Shown in pieces: positions 35,381 through 45,173 of a DNA stretch of 64,000 nt; position 1 is the first letter of the stretch; each line of letters opens with the position of its first letter. The translations under genes were made by a program, and so were the position numbers. The DNA is taken from the NCBI RefSeq assembly GCF_016624945.1, contig NZ_JACVUI010000008.1, forward strand, positions 1 through 64,000, given 5' to 3'. A model generated the notes under the pieces. That model saw nothing but the letters and a program-made list of their open reading frames with translations, searched no databases and was not told the origin of the DNA. The DNA comes from Acinetobacter sp. S54 (lineage in GTDB: Bacteria > Pseudomonadota > Gammaproteobacteria > Pseudomonadales > Moraxellaceae).

Positions 35381-36325
35381 TTAAGCGGCAGCCAGAACAG
35401 CACGTTTTGCTGCAGGTGAATGATCCAGATAGCGAACAGCATCTTCGGTATTACCTTCTTTCACCGGATCATACCAAGGCATAAGATAATCAATTTGCTG
35501 AGCCACGAGCCAGATTGGATTGGGGAGAAGCTGGTTGTCTTTACGCCCTTGTTTATACCATTCGAGCCAGATCCATGGGCGAAATAAACTTGGTTTATGT
35601 TCTGCAAAACGAGGATCTTGTTTCATAATATGGGCTGCACCATCTACCCATAAGCCGAGTACCCCGACAATAACAGCCACACTTAAGTAATAACGGGCAA
35701 TATAACCACCCCCTAAATGACGATATAGATCAAAAGCAACCGTGCGGTGTTCTATTTCCTCAGCACCATGCCATTTGACCAAGTCGACCATTTCTGGATC
35801 TGCCCCTAGTTCCTGCCATTTTTGATTATATAGTGCATATTTCCCCAACACGCAGGTCATATGTTCAACCGTAGCAATTACTCCTAAACGGAATAAATCC
35901 CATTGATGTTCTAGTACCTTGGGAACTTCAATATCCAGTGGTTTATCTGCCAGTAATTTTGTAAATAAAAAATTCATGATCTCCAGATTACGCTGAATAT
36001 CGATATTACGTGCTGACAAATATTCTTTATTGGCGGAAGTATGCGCGTTGGCATGCATCGCTTCCTGACGAATAAAGGCCTGTACATCTTGTTTTAGCTT
36101 TTCATCACTAATTTGCGGTAAGACTTTATTATAAAGACGGCAGAACCAAAATTCGCCGGCAGGTAAAATGTTATTAATTTCATTAATAAAATAACTGGCA
36201 AAAGGATGTTCTGGAATCCAGTCAACGGGAGTTTCTTTCCAGTCGAATTTTACCTTACGCGGTTGAATGCGATAGTGAATGGAAGAGCCGGGTAATTTAC
36301 GCTTAAAAAATGAAACAATACTCAT
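35381..36325 (-). CDS. metal-dependent hydrolase-like protein (PF10118 type)
   Basis: 314 residues from ATG 36325, six bases after AAGGTAAGG; an upstream extension to 36427 has no ribosome site. A helical protein with ferritin-like diiron-type motifs: RQEAMHANAHTSANKEY (~90-105), TVEHMTCVLGKYAL and WHGAEEIEHRTVAFDLY (EExxH). This matches the uncharacterised 'predicted metal-dependent hydrolase' family. The reaction is unknown. One hydrophobic segment (~YYLSVAVIVGVLGLWV) could be membrane-associated. Confidence 0.8.
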   Translation of the reverse strand: MSIVSFFKRKLPGSSIHYRIQPRKVKFDWKETPVDWIPEHPFASYFINEINNILPAGEFWFCRLYNKVLPQISDEKLKQDVQAFIRQEAMHANAHTSANKEYLSARNIDIQRNLEIMNFLFTKLLADKPLDIEVPKVLEHQWDLFRLGVIATVEHMTCVLGKYALYNQKWQELGADPEMVDLVKWHGAEEIEHRTVAFDLYRHLGGGYIARYYLSVAVIVGVLGLWVDGAAHIMKQDPRFAEHKPSLFRPWIWLEWYKQGRKDNQLLPNPIWLVAQQIDYLMPWYDPVKEGNTEDAVRYLDHSPAAKRAVLAAA

Positions 36326-36458
36326 ATCCTTACCTTTATTTGTTCTTGTCGAACTTTTGCTGGTTTTTCCTGAGTATAAAAAATGCCCCTGTATTTTGCT
36401 TTGCAATACGGGACATTCAGTTATCATTAGGTGATGATATGATAGAAAAAGATGTGAT

Positions 36459-37259
36459 TTATTCTTCTTTTAGCGTTACATCTTGCTCATCGAGATCATT
36501 GTCATTGGCTTCTGGAATCTGGCTCAAATCAAATTCAGGTGTATGATCCAGCGTATAATTTAGACGTCCCGCCATTACGCTGGCTAATTCTTCAAGTCCC
36601 TGTTTATTCAATGATGAAAACAGTTGAATGGAAAAATTCAGCTTCATTTTTTTTAAGGTCTGCTTTACATCAAGCAGGGCTTTATTAGCTGGACCGCGGT
36701 TCATTTTATCGGCTTTGGTCAGCAAAATATGCACAAACAATTTACGTGAATGAGCCCATTCCAGCATCATGGTATCGAAATGCTGTAAGGGATGACGAAT
36801 ATCCATCAATAATACCAAACCTTGTAGGCTTTGGCGGTAAATGAGATAATTTTCTAACTCTTTTTGCCACACACGTTTCATGTCTTCTGGGACCGCCGCA
36901 TACCCATAGCCTGGTAAATCGACCAATCGCTGATCAGGATTACCTAAGCTAAAGAAGTTAATCATTTGGGTGCGCCCTGGCTTTTTGGAAGCGCGAGCTA
37001 ATTGTTTCTGGTTGGTTAACGTATTAATAGCGCTAGATTTACCCGCATTGGAGCGTCCAGCAAAAGCTATTTCATAACCAGTATCTTCTACACAGAGTGC
37101 AAGTTTAGGAGCACTCATTAAAAATTCAGCTTTGCGTAGCCAATTGAGTGCCTTTACTGAATATTCAGTAATAGCCGGATCCGCCTTTTTCTCATAACTA
37201 ATTTTTTGTTTAGGTGCGAGTTTGGCTTTGGTATCTTTGGATTTCGCATAGCTATGCAT
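36459..37259 (-). CDS. engB: ribosome biogenesis GTPase EngB/YihA
   Basis: 266 residues, longer than the usual ~200-210 because of a Lys-rich N-terminal extension (~1-45) and an acidic C-terminal tail. GTPase motifs: [12 protein letters not shown] (P-loop), DLPGYGYA (G3), LTKADKM (G4). Needed for 50S subunit assembly in most bacteria. Confidence 0.93.
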   Translation of the reverse strand: MHSYAKSKDTKAKLAPKQKISYEKKADPAITEYSVKALNWLRKAEFLMSAPKLALCVEDTGYEIAFAGRSNAGKSSAINTLTNQKQLARASKKPGRTQMINFFSLGNPDQRLVDLPGYGYAAVPEDMKRVWQKELENYLIYRQSLQGLVLLMDIRHPLQHFDTMMLEWAHSRKLFVHILLTKADKMNRGPANKALLDVKQTLKKMKLNFSIQLFSSLNKQGLEELASVMAGRLNYTLDHTPEFDLSQIPEANDNDLDEQDVTLKEE

Positions 37260-37349
37260 AGAGATTAACTTTTACAATCACAATATATTTAAAATGCATT
37301 ATAAAGGATGAGAGCAATTCACGCGAATTTTAAGGCAATTTGGCGCAAA

Positions 37350-37793
37350 TTATGAATGAATGGCAACAAATGCGATAGGTGAGTTGATAGAAGCGGTAGG
37401 GGGTGCAGCCAAAACATCAGCCAAAGTATATTGATCTAATGTTTGATAAAAACTTTCCAGTGCCTGATCTAGTATACCTTTGAGACCACAGTGAGTCCGT
37501 AATACACATGGGGGAGTATTGCATTCGACAATCTGATGATCACCTTGCAATATTCGCACAATTTTACCCAGCGTTAGTTCTAAGGCCTGCGGATTGAGAC
37601 GGATTCCACCTCCTTTACCGCGTGTAGTTAGAATCCACTCTTGTTTGCCCATAAAATGTACAATTTTAACAAGGTGGTTCTGAGAAACATGCAAATCCTG
37701 TGCGATTTCTGCAATCGTATACGGCATTTCACTAGGGCGTGAAATGTACATTAATATACGCAAGGCATAATCGGTAAATTTATTGAGCTGCAT
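37350..37793 (-). CDS. nsrR: Rrf2-family nitric-oxide-sensing repressor NsrR
   Basis: 147 residues. N-terminal winged helix (LNKFTDYALRILMYI, DLHVSQNHLVKIVHFMG, GKGGGIRL) and three Cys in CNTPPCVLRTHC (~90-102) that ligate the NO-sensitive Fe-S cluster. The gene lies immediately downstream of hmp on the same strand, and hmp carries two NsrR-like operators. NO should release repression. Confidence 0.9.
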   Translation of the reverse strand: MQLNKFTDYALRILMYISRPSEMPYTIAEIAQDLHVSQNHLVKIVHFMGKQEWILTTRGKGGGIRLNPQALELTLGKIVRILQGDHQIVECNTPPCVLRTHCGLKGILDQALESFYQTLDQYTLADVLAAPPTASINSPIAFVAIHS

Positions 37794-37824
37794 GAGTTTA
37801 CTTAATCTATTGCTTTAAATAGAA

Positions 37825-37851
37825 AAGGCTAGTCTATCACAGGCTAGCCTT
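37825..37851 (-). terminator. hairpin between hmp and nsrR
   Basis: AAGGCTAG (37825-37832) pairs with CTAGCCTT (37844-37851); on the minus strand it is followed by a T-rich stretch. It should end or attenuate hmp transcription before nsrR. Confidence 0.6.
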
Positions 37852-37870
37852 AGACAAAATGCCGAACCAA

Positions 37871-39082
37871 TTAGCTGAGTTTGACCCCACCCGTACCAAA
37901 TGCTTCGGTATGAATATTCTGTGCAGGAATACCACGTTCCACAAGGGCCTTATGCTGTTCAGCCATAAATGGCATTGGGCCACATAAATAGTAATCGGCA
38001 TTTACAGGCAGTAATGCAGCATCCATAGAAGCAAGATCCAGACGACCAGCGATATCGTAATCCTGACCAAGTACATCAGCTTCATGCGGGAATTCATAAG
38101 CCGTAAAGGTATTTAAGCGTGGATATTTTGCTTTTAGTTCTTGGATATGCTTTTTCATGGCATGCACCTGACTGCTGCGACACGCATGAATGAAATTTAC
38201 GGGCTGTGGCATATCCAGCGTTACTAATTGATTAAGCATTGCAATCATTGGGGTCACACCCACGCCGCCACTAATAAAGATATTGCGTTTGCTGCTGTCG
38301 ATTAAATAGAAATTACCAGTCGGAGCAGACACCTCAATTTCTGAACCTTCAGGCAAACGATGTAATGTGCTTGAGACCCAACCACCGGCCAAGTCACCTT
38401 TTTCATCTTCACGTTTAACGGAAATACGCAGATAGTCGGTTTGTGGGCTAGTCGACAATGTATATTGACGTGGCTGTTTCAAACCAAGCTCATCAACAAA
38501 AACACGGACTGAAATATATTGACCAGCTTCGTATTTTGGTAATTCACCTTTATCTACAGGAGCAAGGTAAAAAGAGGTAATTTCTTCACTTTCCACCACT
38601 TTTTTGGCAATTTTAAAATTACGCCAGCCTAACCAGCTTCCTTGAGTGTGTTGGTGTTGAGCATAAATCGCTTTTTCTGTACTGATAAAAAGGTCGGCCA
38701 ATTGCCCGTAAGCTGCGGCCCATGCCGCGATTAATGGGTCTTCCATCGAAATACTTAAGACTTCACTAATGGAATGCAACAGATTTTCTCCTACGATTCC
38801 ATAATCAGGCGATTGAATGTTTAAGCTCACATGTTTATGTGCAATCAATTCGACTACAGGTAATAGTACTGATGGATCTTCAATATTTTCAGCGTAAGCC
38901 AGAACTGCACCAGCCAGAGCTTGAGCCTGAGCACCGCTACGCTGATGGCCCATATTAAAAGTTTCTTTTAATTCAGGATGATTACCCAACATTCGATTAT
39001 AAAAATAACCTGTCAATGCAACACCGTTTTCGCGTAATACAGGTACAGTTGCTTTTACGAGATCAATTTGTTGTGGAGTCAT
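37871..39082 (-). CDS. hmp: flavohemoprotein, nitric oxide dioxygenase
   Basis: 403 residues from ATG 39082 (MTPQQIDLVKATVP). A longer in-frame start at 39148 would lie within the operator DNA and is rejected. Globin domain (~1-140), then an FAD-binding reductase domain (RQYTLST) and NAD domain (GGVGVTPMIAML, CGPMPFM). Converts NO to nitrate using O2 and NAD(P)H. Expected to be induced by NO through NsrR. Confidence 0.95.
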   Translation of the reverse strand: MTPQQIDLVKATVPVLRENGVALTGYFYNRMLGNHPELKETFNMGHQRSGAQAQALAGAVLAYAENIEDPSVLLPVVELIAHKHVSLNIQSPDYGIVGENLLHSISEVLSISMEDPLIAAWAAAYGQLADLFISTEKAIYAQHQHTQGSWLGWRNFKIAKKVVESEEITSFYLAPVDKGELPKYEAGQYISVRVFVDELGLKQPRQYTLSTSPQTDYLRISVKREDEKGDLAGGWVSSTLHRLPEGSEIEVSAPTGNFYLIDSSKRNIFISGGVGVTPMIAMLNQLVTLDMPQPVNFIHACRSSQVHAMKKHIQELKAKYPRLNTFTAYEFPHEADVLGQDYDIAGRLDLASMDAALLPVNADYYLCGPMPFMAEQHKALVERGIPAQNIHTEAFGTGGVKLS

Positions 39083-39108
39083 GGCTAGACCTTTTATCTG
39101 GCTTTTAT

Positions 39109-39131
39109 AAGATGTATTTAAAATACATCTT
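39109..39131 (-). promoter_or_regulatory. NsrR-type operator 1 upstream of hmp (perfect palindrome)
   Basis: Half-site AAGATGTATTT, one central base, then its exact complement: an 11-1-11 perfect inverted repeat. It matches the form of the NsrR consensus (AAGATGYATTT-n-AAATRCATCTT), 27 bases before the hmp start. Confidence 0.85.
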
Positions 39132-39133
39132 AT

Positions 39134-39156
39134 AAGGTGTATTTGCAATATATCTT
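39134..39156 (-). promoter_or_regulatory. NsrR-type operator 2 upstream of hmp (imperfect)
   Basis: Half-sites AAGGTGTATTT and CAATATATCTT around one base. The centre is 25 bases from that of operator 1, so both would lie on nearly the same helix face (about 2.4 turns). A weaker second site. Confidence 0.65.
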
Positions 39157-39237
39157 TTAATGAAATGCTTAATTTTATTAAGGGATTAATTAGATCGTAT
39201 TTTCACACTTGATTGGTTTTTTACAAAGAGCGTATTA

Positions 39238-39281
39238 AGCACTGATTTTATATCCCGCTATATGCCATAAAATCAGTGCTT
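39238..39281. terminator. 15-bp inverted repeat, possible terminator of the HerA-like gene
   Basis: AAGCACTGATTTTAT (39238-39252) and its perfect complement at 39267-39281 with a 14-base loop, 12 bases past the minus-strand stop at 39294. There is no strong T-run, so termination is less certain than for other hairpins here. Confidence 0.5.
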
Positions 39282-39293
39282 TGATAAATTTAT

Positions 39294-40844
39294 TTATCTT
39301 TTCCCAAATAAAGAGCCCAGTAAGCCACGCACGAGTTTCTGTCCTGTTGGGCCGCCTAGCGTTCGTGCTGCACTTTTAGCGAAAGTACCAAGCACATCTT
39401 GAGTCAGCTTTTCTCGGTCACGTTGAGATTTTTCGTCAGCTTTTTGCTGTTCTCGTGCTAAACGTTCTTGTTCTTTGGCTTGCTGTTTGGCAACTGCCTC
39501 TTGTTGTTTGGTTTGTTGATCTGCTTCCGCTTGTGCTTGCTGTTGCTGCGCGCTTTCATTTACCTTACGTTGTAACATTTCATAAGCACTGTCACGATCT
39601 ACTATGTGTTCATATACTCCAGCCACGATACTGTTTGCCATGAGGGCTTTGCGTTCCTCTGGCATTAAGGGAGTAAATGAAGAGTAAGGTGGCATCACCC
39701 AGCCACGTTCCACAATCTGTGGTGTCCCTTGTTCATCTAGAAAACTAATTAAAGCTTCCCCTACAGCCAGTTCAGTAATGGCTTGATCAACTTTAAATTC
39801 TGGATTTGCCCTAAATGTATCTGCAGCTGTTTTGACGGCTTTTTGATCTTTGGGAGTGAAAGCACGTAATGCGTGTTGTACGCGATTACCCAATTGACCC
39901 AGTACGGTTTCCGGTAAATCCAGTGGGTTTTGAGTAATAAAATAAATTCCCACACCTTTGGAACGAATTAAGCGTACCACTTGTTCAATTTTCTGTTGTA
40001 AAGCAGGACTGGCATTATCAAATAACAAATGCGCTTCATCAAAGAAGAATACCAGTTTTGGTTTATCCAGATCACCAACTTCAGGCAGTTGTTCAAATAA
40101 CTCGGATAGCATCCACAGCAAAAAGGTAGCGTACAGTTTTGGGGTATTCATGAGTTTATCTGCGGCGAGCAGATTAATATAACCCTGACCATTGCTATCG
40201 GTCTGGATAAAATCCAGAATATTTAAGCTTGGTTCACCAAAAAATTGTTCACCGCCTTGATCGCCTAACGCCAACAAATTACGTTGAATTGCGCCTAAGC
40301 TGGCAGGGGATAAATTACCATAATCTGCTTTGAGTTCACTGGCATTGTCACTGACATAACTCAGCATGGCTTTTAAATCTTTAAAATCAACTAATAATAA
40401 ACCTTGATCATCGGCAATACGAAATACCGCAGAAAGTACGCCTTCCTGAGTGTCATTTAAGTTCAACATTTGTGCCAGTAACAATGGCCCAATTTCAGAC
40501 ACCGTGGTGCGAATAGGATGGCCTTGCTCACCAAATAAATCCCAAAAAATCGTAGGAGATGCTGCAAAAGCAATGCTATCTATGCCTAGAGATTTTATAC
40601 GCTCATCAAATTTGGGGCTATTGCTACCTGCTTTGGCAATGCTGGACACATCGCCTTTGGCATCTGCTAAAAATACAGGGACACCAATACGGGAAAAGCT
40701 TTCTGCCATAACTTTTAATGTAACTGTTTTCCCCGTTCCCGTTGCTCCCGCAATCAATCCATGACGGTTGGCAAATTCAGAATGTAAAATAATATCCTGA
40801 TTGATATCGGTAGTTTTTTTGGCAATGACAATCGGTGTACCCAT
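39294..40844 (-). CDS. HerA/VirB4-like ATPase (DUF853, YjgR type)
   Basis: 516 residues. P-loop ATPase of the HerA-FtsK class: Walker [13 protein letters not shown] (~33-44), Walker [14 protein letters not shown] and a [23 protein letters not shown] motif with the arginine finger. The C-terminal ~80 residues form a Gln/Lys-rich coiled coil. Uncharacterised; DNA-translocation activity is a family inference. Confidence 0.85.
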   Translation of the reverse strand: MGTPIVIAKKTTDINQDIILHSEFANRHGLIAGATGTGKTVTLKVMAESFSRIGVPVFLADAKGDVSSIAKAGSNSPKFDERIKSLGIDSIAFAASPTIFWDLFGEQGHPIRTTVSEIGPLLLAQMLNLNDTQEGVLSAVFRIADDQGLLLVDFKDLKAMLSYVSDNASELKADYGNLSPASLGAIQRNLLALGDQGGEQFFGEPSLNILDFIQTDSNGQGYINLLAADKLMNTPKLYATFLLWMLSELFEQLPEVGDLDKPKLVFFFDEAHLLFDNASPALQQKIEQVVRLIRSKGVGIYFITQNPLDLPETVLGQLGNRVQHALRAFTPKDQKAVKTAADTFRANPEFKVDQAITELAVGEALISFLDEQGTPQIVERGWVMPPYSSFTPLMPEERKALMANSIVAGVYEHIVDRDSAYEMLQRKVNESAQQQQAQAEADQQTKQQEAVAKQQAKEQERLAREQQKADEKSQRDREKLTQDVLGTFAKSAARTLGGPTGQKLVRGLLGSLFGKR

Positions 40845-40865
40845 ATTTTTTTCCTATTCTTATCA

Positions 40866-42059
40866 CTATTCAAGTTGTTGGAGTGCGTTTTGAATATCTT
40901 CTATTAAATCTTGAACGGATTCCAGCCCTACGCAGAAGCGAACCAGTAAACCCTGTTGTAAATGTGTATTGGCCAAGACACGCATATGCTTTAAATCGTA
41001 GAGCATGACCAGACTCACAGGGCCACCCCAGCTAAAACCAAGCTTAAATAAATTTAGAGCATCACAGAAGCGACGAATTGCACTCATTTCATATTTAGGA
41101 TCAAAAATAACACTGACTAATCCCGCACTCTGTCCATCTAGACATGTCTCCTTCCAATAGGTATGTCCGGGACTATCAGGGTTCATTGGATGCAAAACTT
41201 GTACAAATGCAGGTTGTTGCTTTAGCCATTGCAGTAAAATTTGTGCATTTTCAGCCTGTTGTTGATAACGTAGCCGGATATGTGGCAGGCTACGTATAAT
41301 CTGGGCGGTATCATCTCCAGATACGCAAATACCTTGGGTGGCATGCATTTTAAAGAGTTGGTGATGCAATTCTCGATTTCGAGTTATTACGCTGCCCATT
41401 AATATATCGCCGCCGCCACTTGGGTATTTAGTCAAGGCATGTACAGTGATGTCTACAGCTAATTGTTCATCTGAAAACTCAAATGCATTAAATGCCAGCC
41501 CTGCGCCCCATGTATTATCGAGTGCAGTCAATACGTAGGCTTGTTGGGCTTTTTTCACAAGATTTTTAAGATCAGGAAATTCTAAAGTAACTGAGCCTGC
41601 TGCTTCGAGCCAGATCAGTTTGGTTTTTGTACAAGGTGTAAATGAATCTGCGTCGATCGGATTGTAGACTTTTACTACAATCCCATAACGGAATTGTAGA
41701 TTTTTTAAATGTTCCATGTTTGGCCCGTAAATATTGTCGGGAATCCAAACTTCATCGCCTTGACTTAAAAAAGTCGAATTGACCAGATTAATAGCAGATA
41801 AACCACTTGGTGCAAGTAAGCAATACTCTCCGCCTTCAAGCTGCGCTAGTTGATCTCCCAGAGTATAAGTAGTGGGAGTACCATGTGTGCCGTAGCTATA
41901 ATCATAGACATCTGTCCAATGTCGATCAAAAAGGTGCGCAGTTGATTGAAAAATGATGGTCGATGCACGAAACAGGGGAGGTTGAATAGTATGAATATAT
42001 TGAGCTGCCTTTCTTGGGGCGTGGATTAAACGAGTTTGTGAACTTTTTTTTGCTGTCAT
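40866..42059 (-). CDS. metC: cystathionine beta-lyase, PLP-dependent
   Basis: 397 residues. Cys/Met-metabolism PLP enzyme: YSYGTHGTPTTYTLGDQLAQLEGG, DNTWGAG, and the PLP-binding Lys in VHALTKYPSGGGDILMGS (~205-220). Cleaves cystathionine to homocysteine in methionine synthesis. The SGGG...DILMG form is typical of MetC rather than MetB. Confidence 0.88.
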   Translation of the reverse strand: MTAKKSSQTRLIHAPRKAAQYIHTIQPPLFRASTIIFQSTAHLFDRHWTDVYDYSYGTHGTPTTYTLGDQLAQLEGGEYCLLAPSGLSAINLVNSTFLSQGDEVWIPDNIYGPNMEHLKNLQFRYGIVVKVYNPIDADSFTPCTKTKLIWLEAAGSVTLEFPDLKNLVKKAQQAYVLTALDNTWGAGLAFNAFEFSDEQLAVDITVHALTKYPSGGGDILMGSVITRNRELHHQLFKMHATQGICVSGDDTAQIIRSLPHIRLRYQQQAENAQILLQWLKQQPAFVQVLHPMNPDSPGHTYWKETCLDGQSAGLVSVIFDPKYEMSAIRRFCDALNLFKLGFSWGGPVSLVMLYDLKHMRVLANTHLQQGLLVRFCVGLESVQDLIEDIQNALQQLE

Positions 42060-42228
42060 GGTGTTTTCATTTGTTTGCTTTGAGTCTAGATTAAAAAAAA
42101 TAAATCTTTTCTGCTAGTTTTAAGCTCATATTTGTGAGTATTTCTTTACAGGCGCTTATGTCGTTTAAAGTTGGCTTCATTTTTGCTATGACTTAACTAA
42201 TACCAACAACAATATAGGTTCTAAGTGC

Positions 42229-42960
42229 ATGAAGCCGCATTTAAAAGTGCATTATTTTCAGCATATTGCTGGTGAAGGGTTCGGAAGTTGTTATGATTTT
42301 TTGAAAACACATCAGGCAAAAATTACTGCAACTGAGTTTTTTGCATTACCGCTTGATTTACCCCTTGAAATCGAGGCATTACCTCGTATTGAGGATGTTG
42401 ATTTGCTCATCATTATGGGGGGTGCAATGAGTGTTAATGACGAAGCCAACTTTCCGTGGCTGAAAATTGAAAAACGCTGGATTCGCCGTTATCTGGCTGC
42501 TGGCAAGCCTGCGATAGGGTTGTGTTTGGGTGGTCAACTTATCGCCAATGCATTAGGTGCAGCAGTCAGCCGTAACCCTTTTCAGGAATTGGGCTGGACA
42601 ACTGTACATCGTGTACCACAATTTTCAGCACAATGTTTTCCCTTGCCGCCGTCTTTTAATGTAATGCAATGGCATAGTGAAACTTTTGAAATTCCGAAAG
42701 GAGCTATTCATCTGGCTGAAAATGCGGTGTGCCGTAATCAAATGTATCAGATTGGTCAGAATGTTCTGGGTTTTCAGTTTCATCCAGAAATCACACCTAA
42801 AACGCTGGAGCTGTTTTTAGAAAATGATGATGAAGTTGTCACATTCCAAGGAGAATATGTTCAGTCACCGTATCAACTTAAGAAATCAAGTAAGTCAAAT
42901 TTTATAGAAGGAAACCAATTACTCAATCAGGCCATTGAATATGTAATGAAAGCATCATAA
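42229..42960 (+). CDS. class I glutamine amidotransferase-like protein
   Basis: 243 residues. Catalytic triad pattern: Cys in GLCLGGQLIANALGA (~100-114), His and Glu in FQFHPEIT (~184-191). Lone GATase domain with no synthetase partner nearby; relatives release ammonia from glutamine or cleave gamma-glutamyl compounds. Lies directly before the S10 operon. Confidence 0.82.
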   Translation: MKPHLKVHYFQHIAGEGFGSCYDFLKTHQAKITATEFFALPLDLPLEIEALPRIEDVDLLIIMGGAMSVNDEANFPWLKIEKRWIRRYLAAGKPAIGLCLGGQLIANALGAAVSRNPFQELGWTTVHRVPQFSAQCFPLPPSFNVMQWHSETFEIPKGAIHLAENAVCRNQMYQIGQNVLGFQFHPEITPKTLELFLENDDEVVTFQGEYVQSPYQLKKSSKSNFIEGNQLLNQAIEYVMKAS

Positions 42961-43025
42961 TCAGATGAAGATAAACAATATCAAGAATAAAACATCGCTA
43001 TTTTACGATTAAGTAACAAATAGAA

Positions 43026-43054
43026 TTGCATAAGAGTTAGACAGTCGCTATAAT
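43026..43054 (+). promoter_or_regulatory. promoter of the S10 ribosomal operon
   Basis: -35 TTGCAT (43026-43031), 17-base spacer, perfect -10 TATAAT (43049-43054). Start near 43061, followed by a leader of about 160 bases. Confidence 0.8.
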
Positions 43055-43061
43055 GGGCGAC

Positions 43062-43221
43062 CCTCAAATTGTGAGGTCATTTACTGCAAAGAAAGTAGTA
43101 AATGCATGACAGTCGCGGCATCGATCGTGACCTTAGTGATTTTCACTGCCTTTGACACTTACCAATAGGTGAGGTGCGTCAAGGGTGATTCTTTATATAT
43201 TTTGGCTTGGAGTTTACTGGT
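43062..43221 (+). promoter_or_regulatory. structured leader of the S10 operon
   Basis: Three possible hairpins: CCTCA/TGAGG (43062-43076), CATTTACT/AGTAAATG (43078-43104), and TTGAC...GTCAA with an inner CTTACC/GGTGAG (43152-43182). In enterics an S10 leader of this size is bound by L4 for autogenous control; whether this one is a functional equivalent cannot be told from sequence. Confidence 0.5.
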
Positions 43222-43533
43222 ATGTCTAACCAGAGAATCCGTATCCGTCTTAAGTCTTTTGATCATCGTCTGATTGATCAATCTTCTCAAGAGATCGTAG
43301 AAACCGCTAAGCGTACTGGCGCACAAGTGTGTGGTCCAATCCCGATGCCTACTCGCATCGAACGCTTCAACGTTCTTACTTCACCGCACGTGAACAAAGA
43401 TGCGCGTGATCAGTACGAAATCCGCACCTACAAACGTTTGATCGATATCGTTCAACCAACAGATAAAACTGTTGATGCATTGATGAAATTGGATCTTGCA
43501 GCTGGTGTTGATGTTCAGATCGCATTGGGTTAA
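43222..43533 (+). CDS. rpsJ: 30S ribosomal protein S10
   Basis: 103 residues from ATG 43222 ([19 protein letters not shown]). Also NusE, the partner of NusB in antitermination. First gene of the S10 operon. An ATG-like start at 43207 is in frame but not conserved. Confidence 0.97.
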   Translation: MSNQRIRIRLKSFDHRLIDQSSQEIVETAKRTGAQVCGPIPMPTRIERFNVLTSPHVNKDARDQYEIRTYKRLIDIVQPTDKTVDALMKLDLAAGVDVQIALG

Positions 43534-43592
43534 GGCTTTCGGGTTAATTAGTGCCTGGCATTAATTAAGCTGCTTTTTTAGAGGTTACACAC

Positions 43593-44231
43593 ATGGCTAT
43601 TGGTTTAGTCGGCCGCAAGTGCGGTATGACCCGTATCTTTACAGATGCCGGCGTCTCTGTGCCTGTTACAGTGATTGAGGTTGATCCTAACCGTATCACT
43701 CAAATTAAAACGCTTGAAACTGATGGTTATCAAGCTGTTCAAGTTACTACTGGCGAACGTCGTGAATCTCGCGTAACCAATGCACAGAAAGGTCACTTTG
43801 CGAAAGCGGGTGTTGCTGCTGGTCGTTTGGTTAAAGAGTTTCGCGTTACTGAAGCTGAGCTTGAAGGTCGTGAAGTTGGCGGTAATATTGGTGTTGATTT
43901 GTTCACAGTTGGTCAAGTTGTTGACGTAACTGGTCAATCAAAAGGTAAAGGTTTCCAAGGCGGTGTTAAGCGTTGGAACTTCCGTACCCAAGATGCTACT
44001 CACGGTAACTCAGTTTCTCACCGTGTTTTAGGTTCTACAGGTCAAAACCAAACTCCTGGACGCGTGTTCAAAGGCAAGAAAATGGCCGGTCACCTAGGTG
44101 ATGAGCGCGTAACAGTACAAGGTCTTGAAATTGTATCTATCGACGCAGAACGTTCTGTTCTTGTTGTTAAAGGTGCGATTCCTGGTGCTACTGGTGGCGA
44201 CGTAATCGTTCGTCCTACGATCAAGGCCTGA
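43593..44231 (+). CDS. rplC: 50S ribosomal protein L3
   Basis: 212 residues, full length ([36 protein letters not shown] with the Gln that is methylated by PrmB in enterics). Nucleates 50S assembly near the peptidyl-transferase centre. Sixty bases after rpsJ. Confidence 0.97.
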   Translation: MAIGLVGRKCGMTRIFTDAGVSVPVTVIEVDPNRITQIKTLETDGYQAVQVTTGERRESRVTNAQKGHFAKAGVAAGRLVKEFRVTEAELEGREVGGNIGVDLFTVGQVVDVTGQSKGKGFQGGVKRWNFRTQDATHGNSVSHRVLGSTGQNQTPGRVFKGKKMAGHLGDERVTVQGLEIVSIDAERSVLVVKGAIPGATGGDVIVRPTIKA

Positions 44232-44242
44232 GGGGAAATAAC

Positions 44243-44845
44243 GTGAATTTAAAAACTGTTTCCGGCTCTGCTGTTGAGTTGTCTGAAGTTGCTTTTGGAC
44301 GTGAATTTAATGAAGCGCTTGTACATCAGGTGGTTACAGCTTATTTAGCTGGTGGTCGTCAAGGTACTCGTGCTCAAAAGTCACGTGCTGAAGTGTCTGG
44401 TGGTGGTAAAAAACCATTCCGTCAAAAAGGTACTGGTCGCGCTCGTGCTGGTTCTATTCGTAGCCCAATCTGGGTTGGCGGTGGTAAAACATTTGCTGCT
44501 CGTCCACAAGACTGGTCTCAAAAAGTTAACCGCAAAATGTACCGCGGTGCAATGCAATGTATCCTAGCTGAACTTGTTCGTCAGGATCGTCTTGTATTGG
44601 TTGAAGAGTTCGCTGTTGCAGCTCCTAAAACTAAAGAATTGCTTGCAAAACTTAACGACTTGAATGCAGCTCGTGCACTTATCGTGACTGATGCTGTAGA
44701 TGAGAACTTATATCTTGCTGCACGTAACCTTCCACATGTTGATGTGGTTGATGCTGCTGCAATCGATCCTGTTAGCTTGATCGCGTTTGATAAAGTTGTC
44801 ATGTCTGTAGCTGCTGCTAAGAAAATTGAGGTAGAACTCGGATGA
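44243..44845 (+). CDS. rplD: 50S ribosomal protein L4
   Basis: 200 residues. GTG start. The long extended loop ([22 protein letters not shown], ~35-60) reaches the exit tunnel. In enterics L4 represses its own operon. Ends with a 4-bp overlap with rplW. Confidence 0.97.
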   Translation: MNLKTVSGSAVELSEVAFGREFNEALVHQVVTAYLAGGRQGTRAQKSRAEVSGGGKKPFRQKGTGRARAGSIRSPIWVGGGKTFAARPQDWSQKVNRKMYRGAMQCILAELVRQDRLVLVEEFAVAAPKTKELLAKLNDLNAARALIVTDAVDENLYLAARNLPHVDVVDAAAIDPVSLIAFDKVVMSVAAAKKIEVELG

Positions 44846-45162
44846 ACAACGAACGTATCTATCAAGTCCTAAGAGGACCGGTCTTCTCAGAAAAGGCACA
44901 AGTTTTAGGTGATACTGCTGGTGTTCAAGTATTTAAAGTTGATTTAAATGCAACAAAACTTGAAATCAAAAAAGCAGTAGAACAACTATTTGGTGTAGAA
45001 GTTGTTAAAGTTAACACAACTATTACTAAAGGTAAGACTAAGCGCTTTGGTAAAACATTAGGACGTCGTTCTGATGTTAAAAAAGCATACGTCACCCTGA
45101 AAGCTGGCCAAGATGTTGAAATGGCTGACTTGGGCGATACCGCTGAAAGCGCAGCGGAATAA
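44842..45162 (+). CDS. rplW: 50S ribosomal protein L23
   Basis: 106 residues. Sits at the tunnel exit and docks trigger factor and SRP. The core [12 protein letters not shown] and [20 protein letters not shown] are conserved. Coupled to rplD by the 4-bp overlap. Confidence 0.97.
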   Translation: MNNERIYQVLRGPVFSEKAQVLGDTAGVQVFKVDLNATKLEIKKAVEQLFGVEVVKVNTTITKGKTKRFGKTLGRRSDVKKAYVTLKAGQDVEMADLGDTAESAAE

Positions 45163-45173
45163 GGACGAAAATT

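Noticed and set aside
39083..39148. 22-residue N-terminal extension of Hmp
   Set aside because: It would translate the NsrR operator palindromes; the globin domain begins at MTPQQID (39082).
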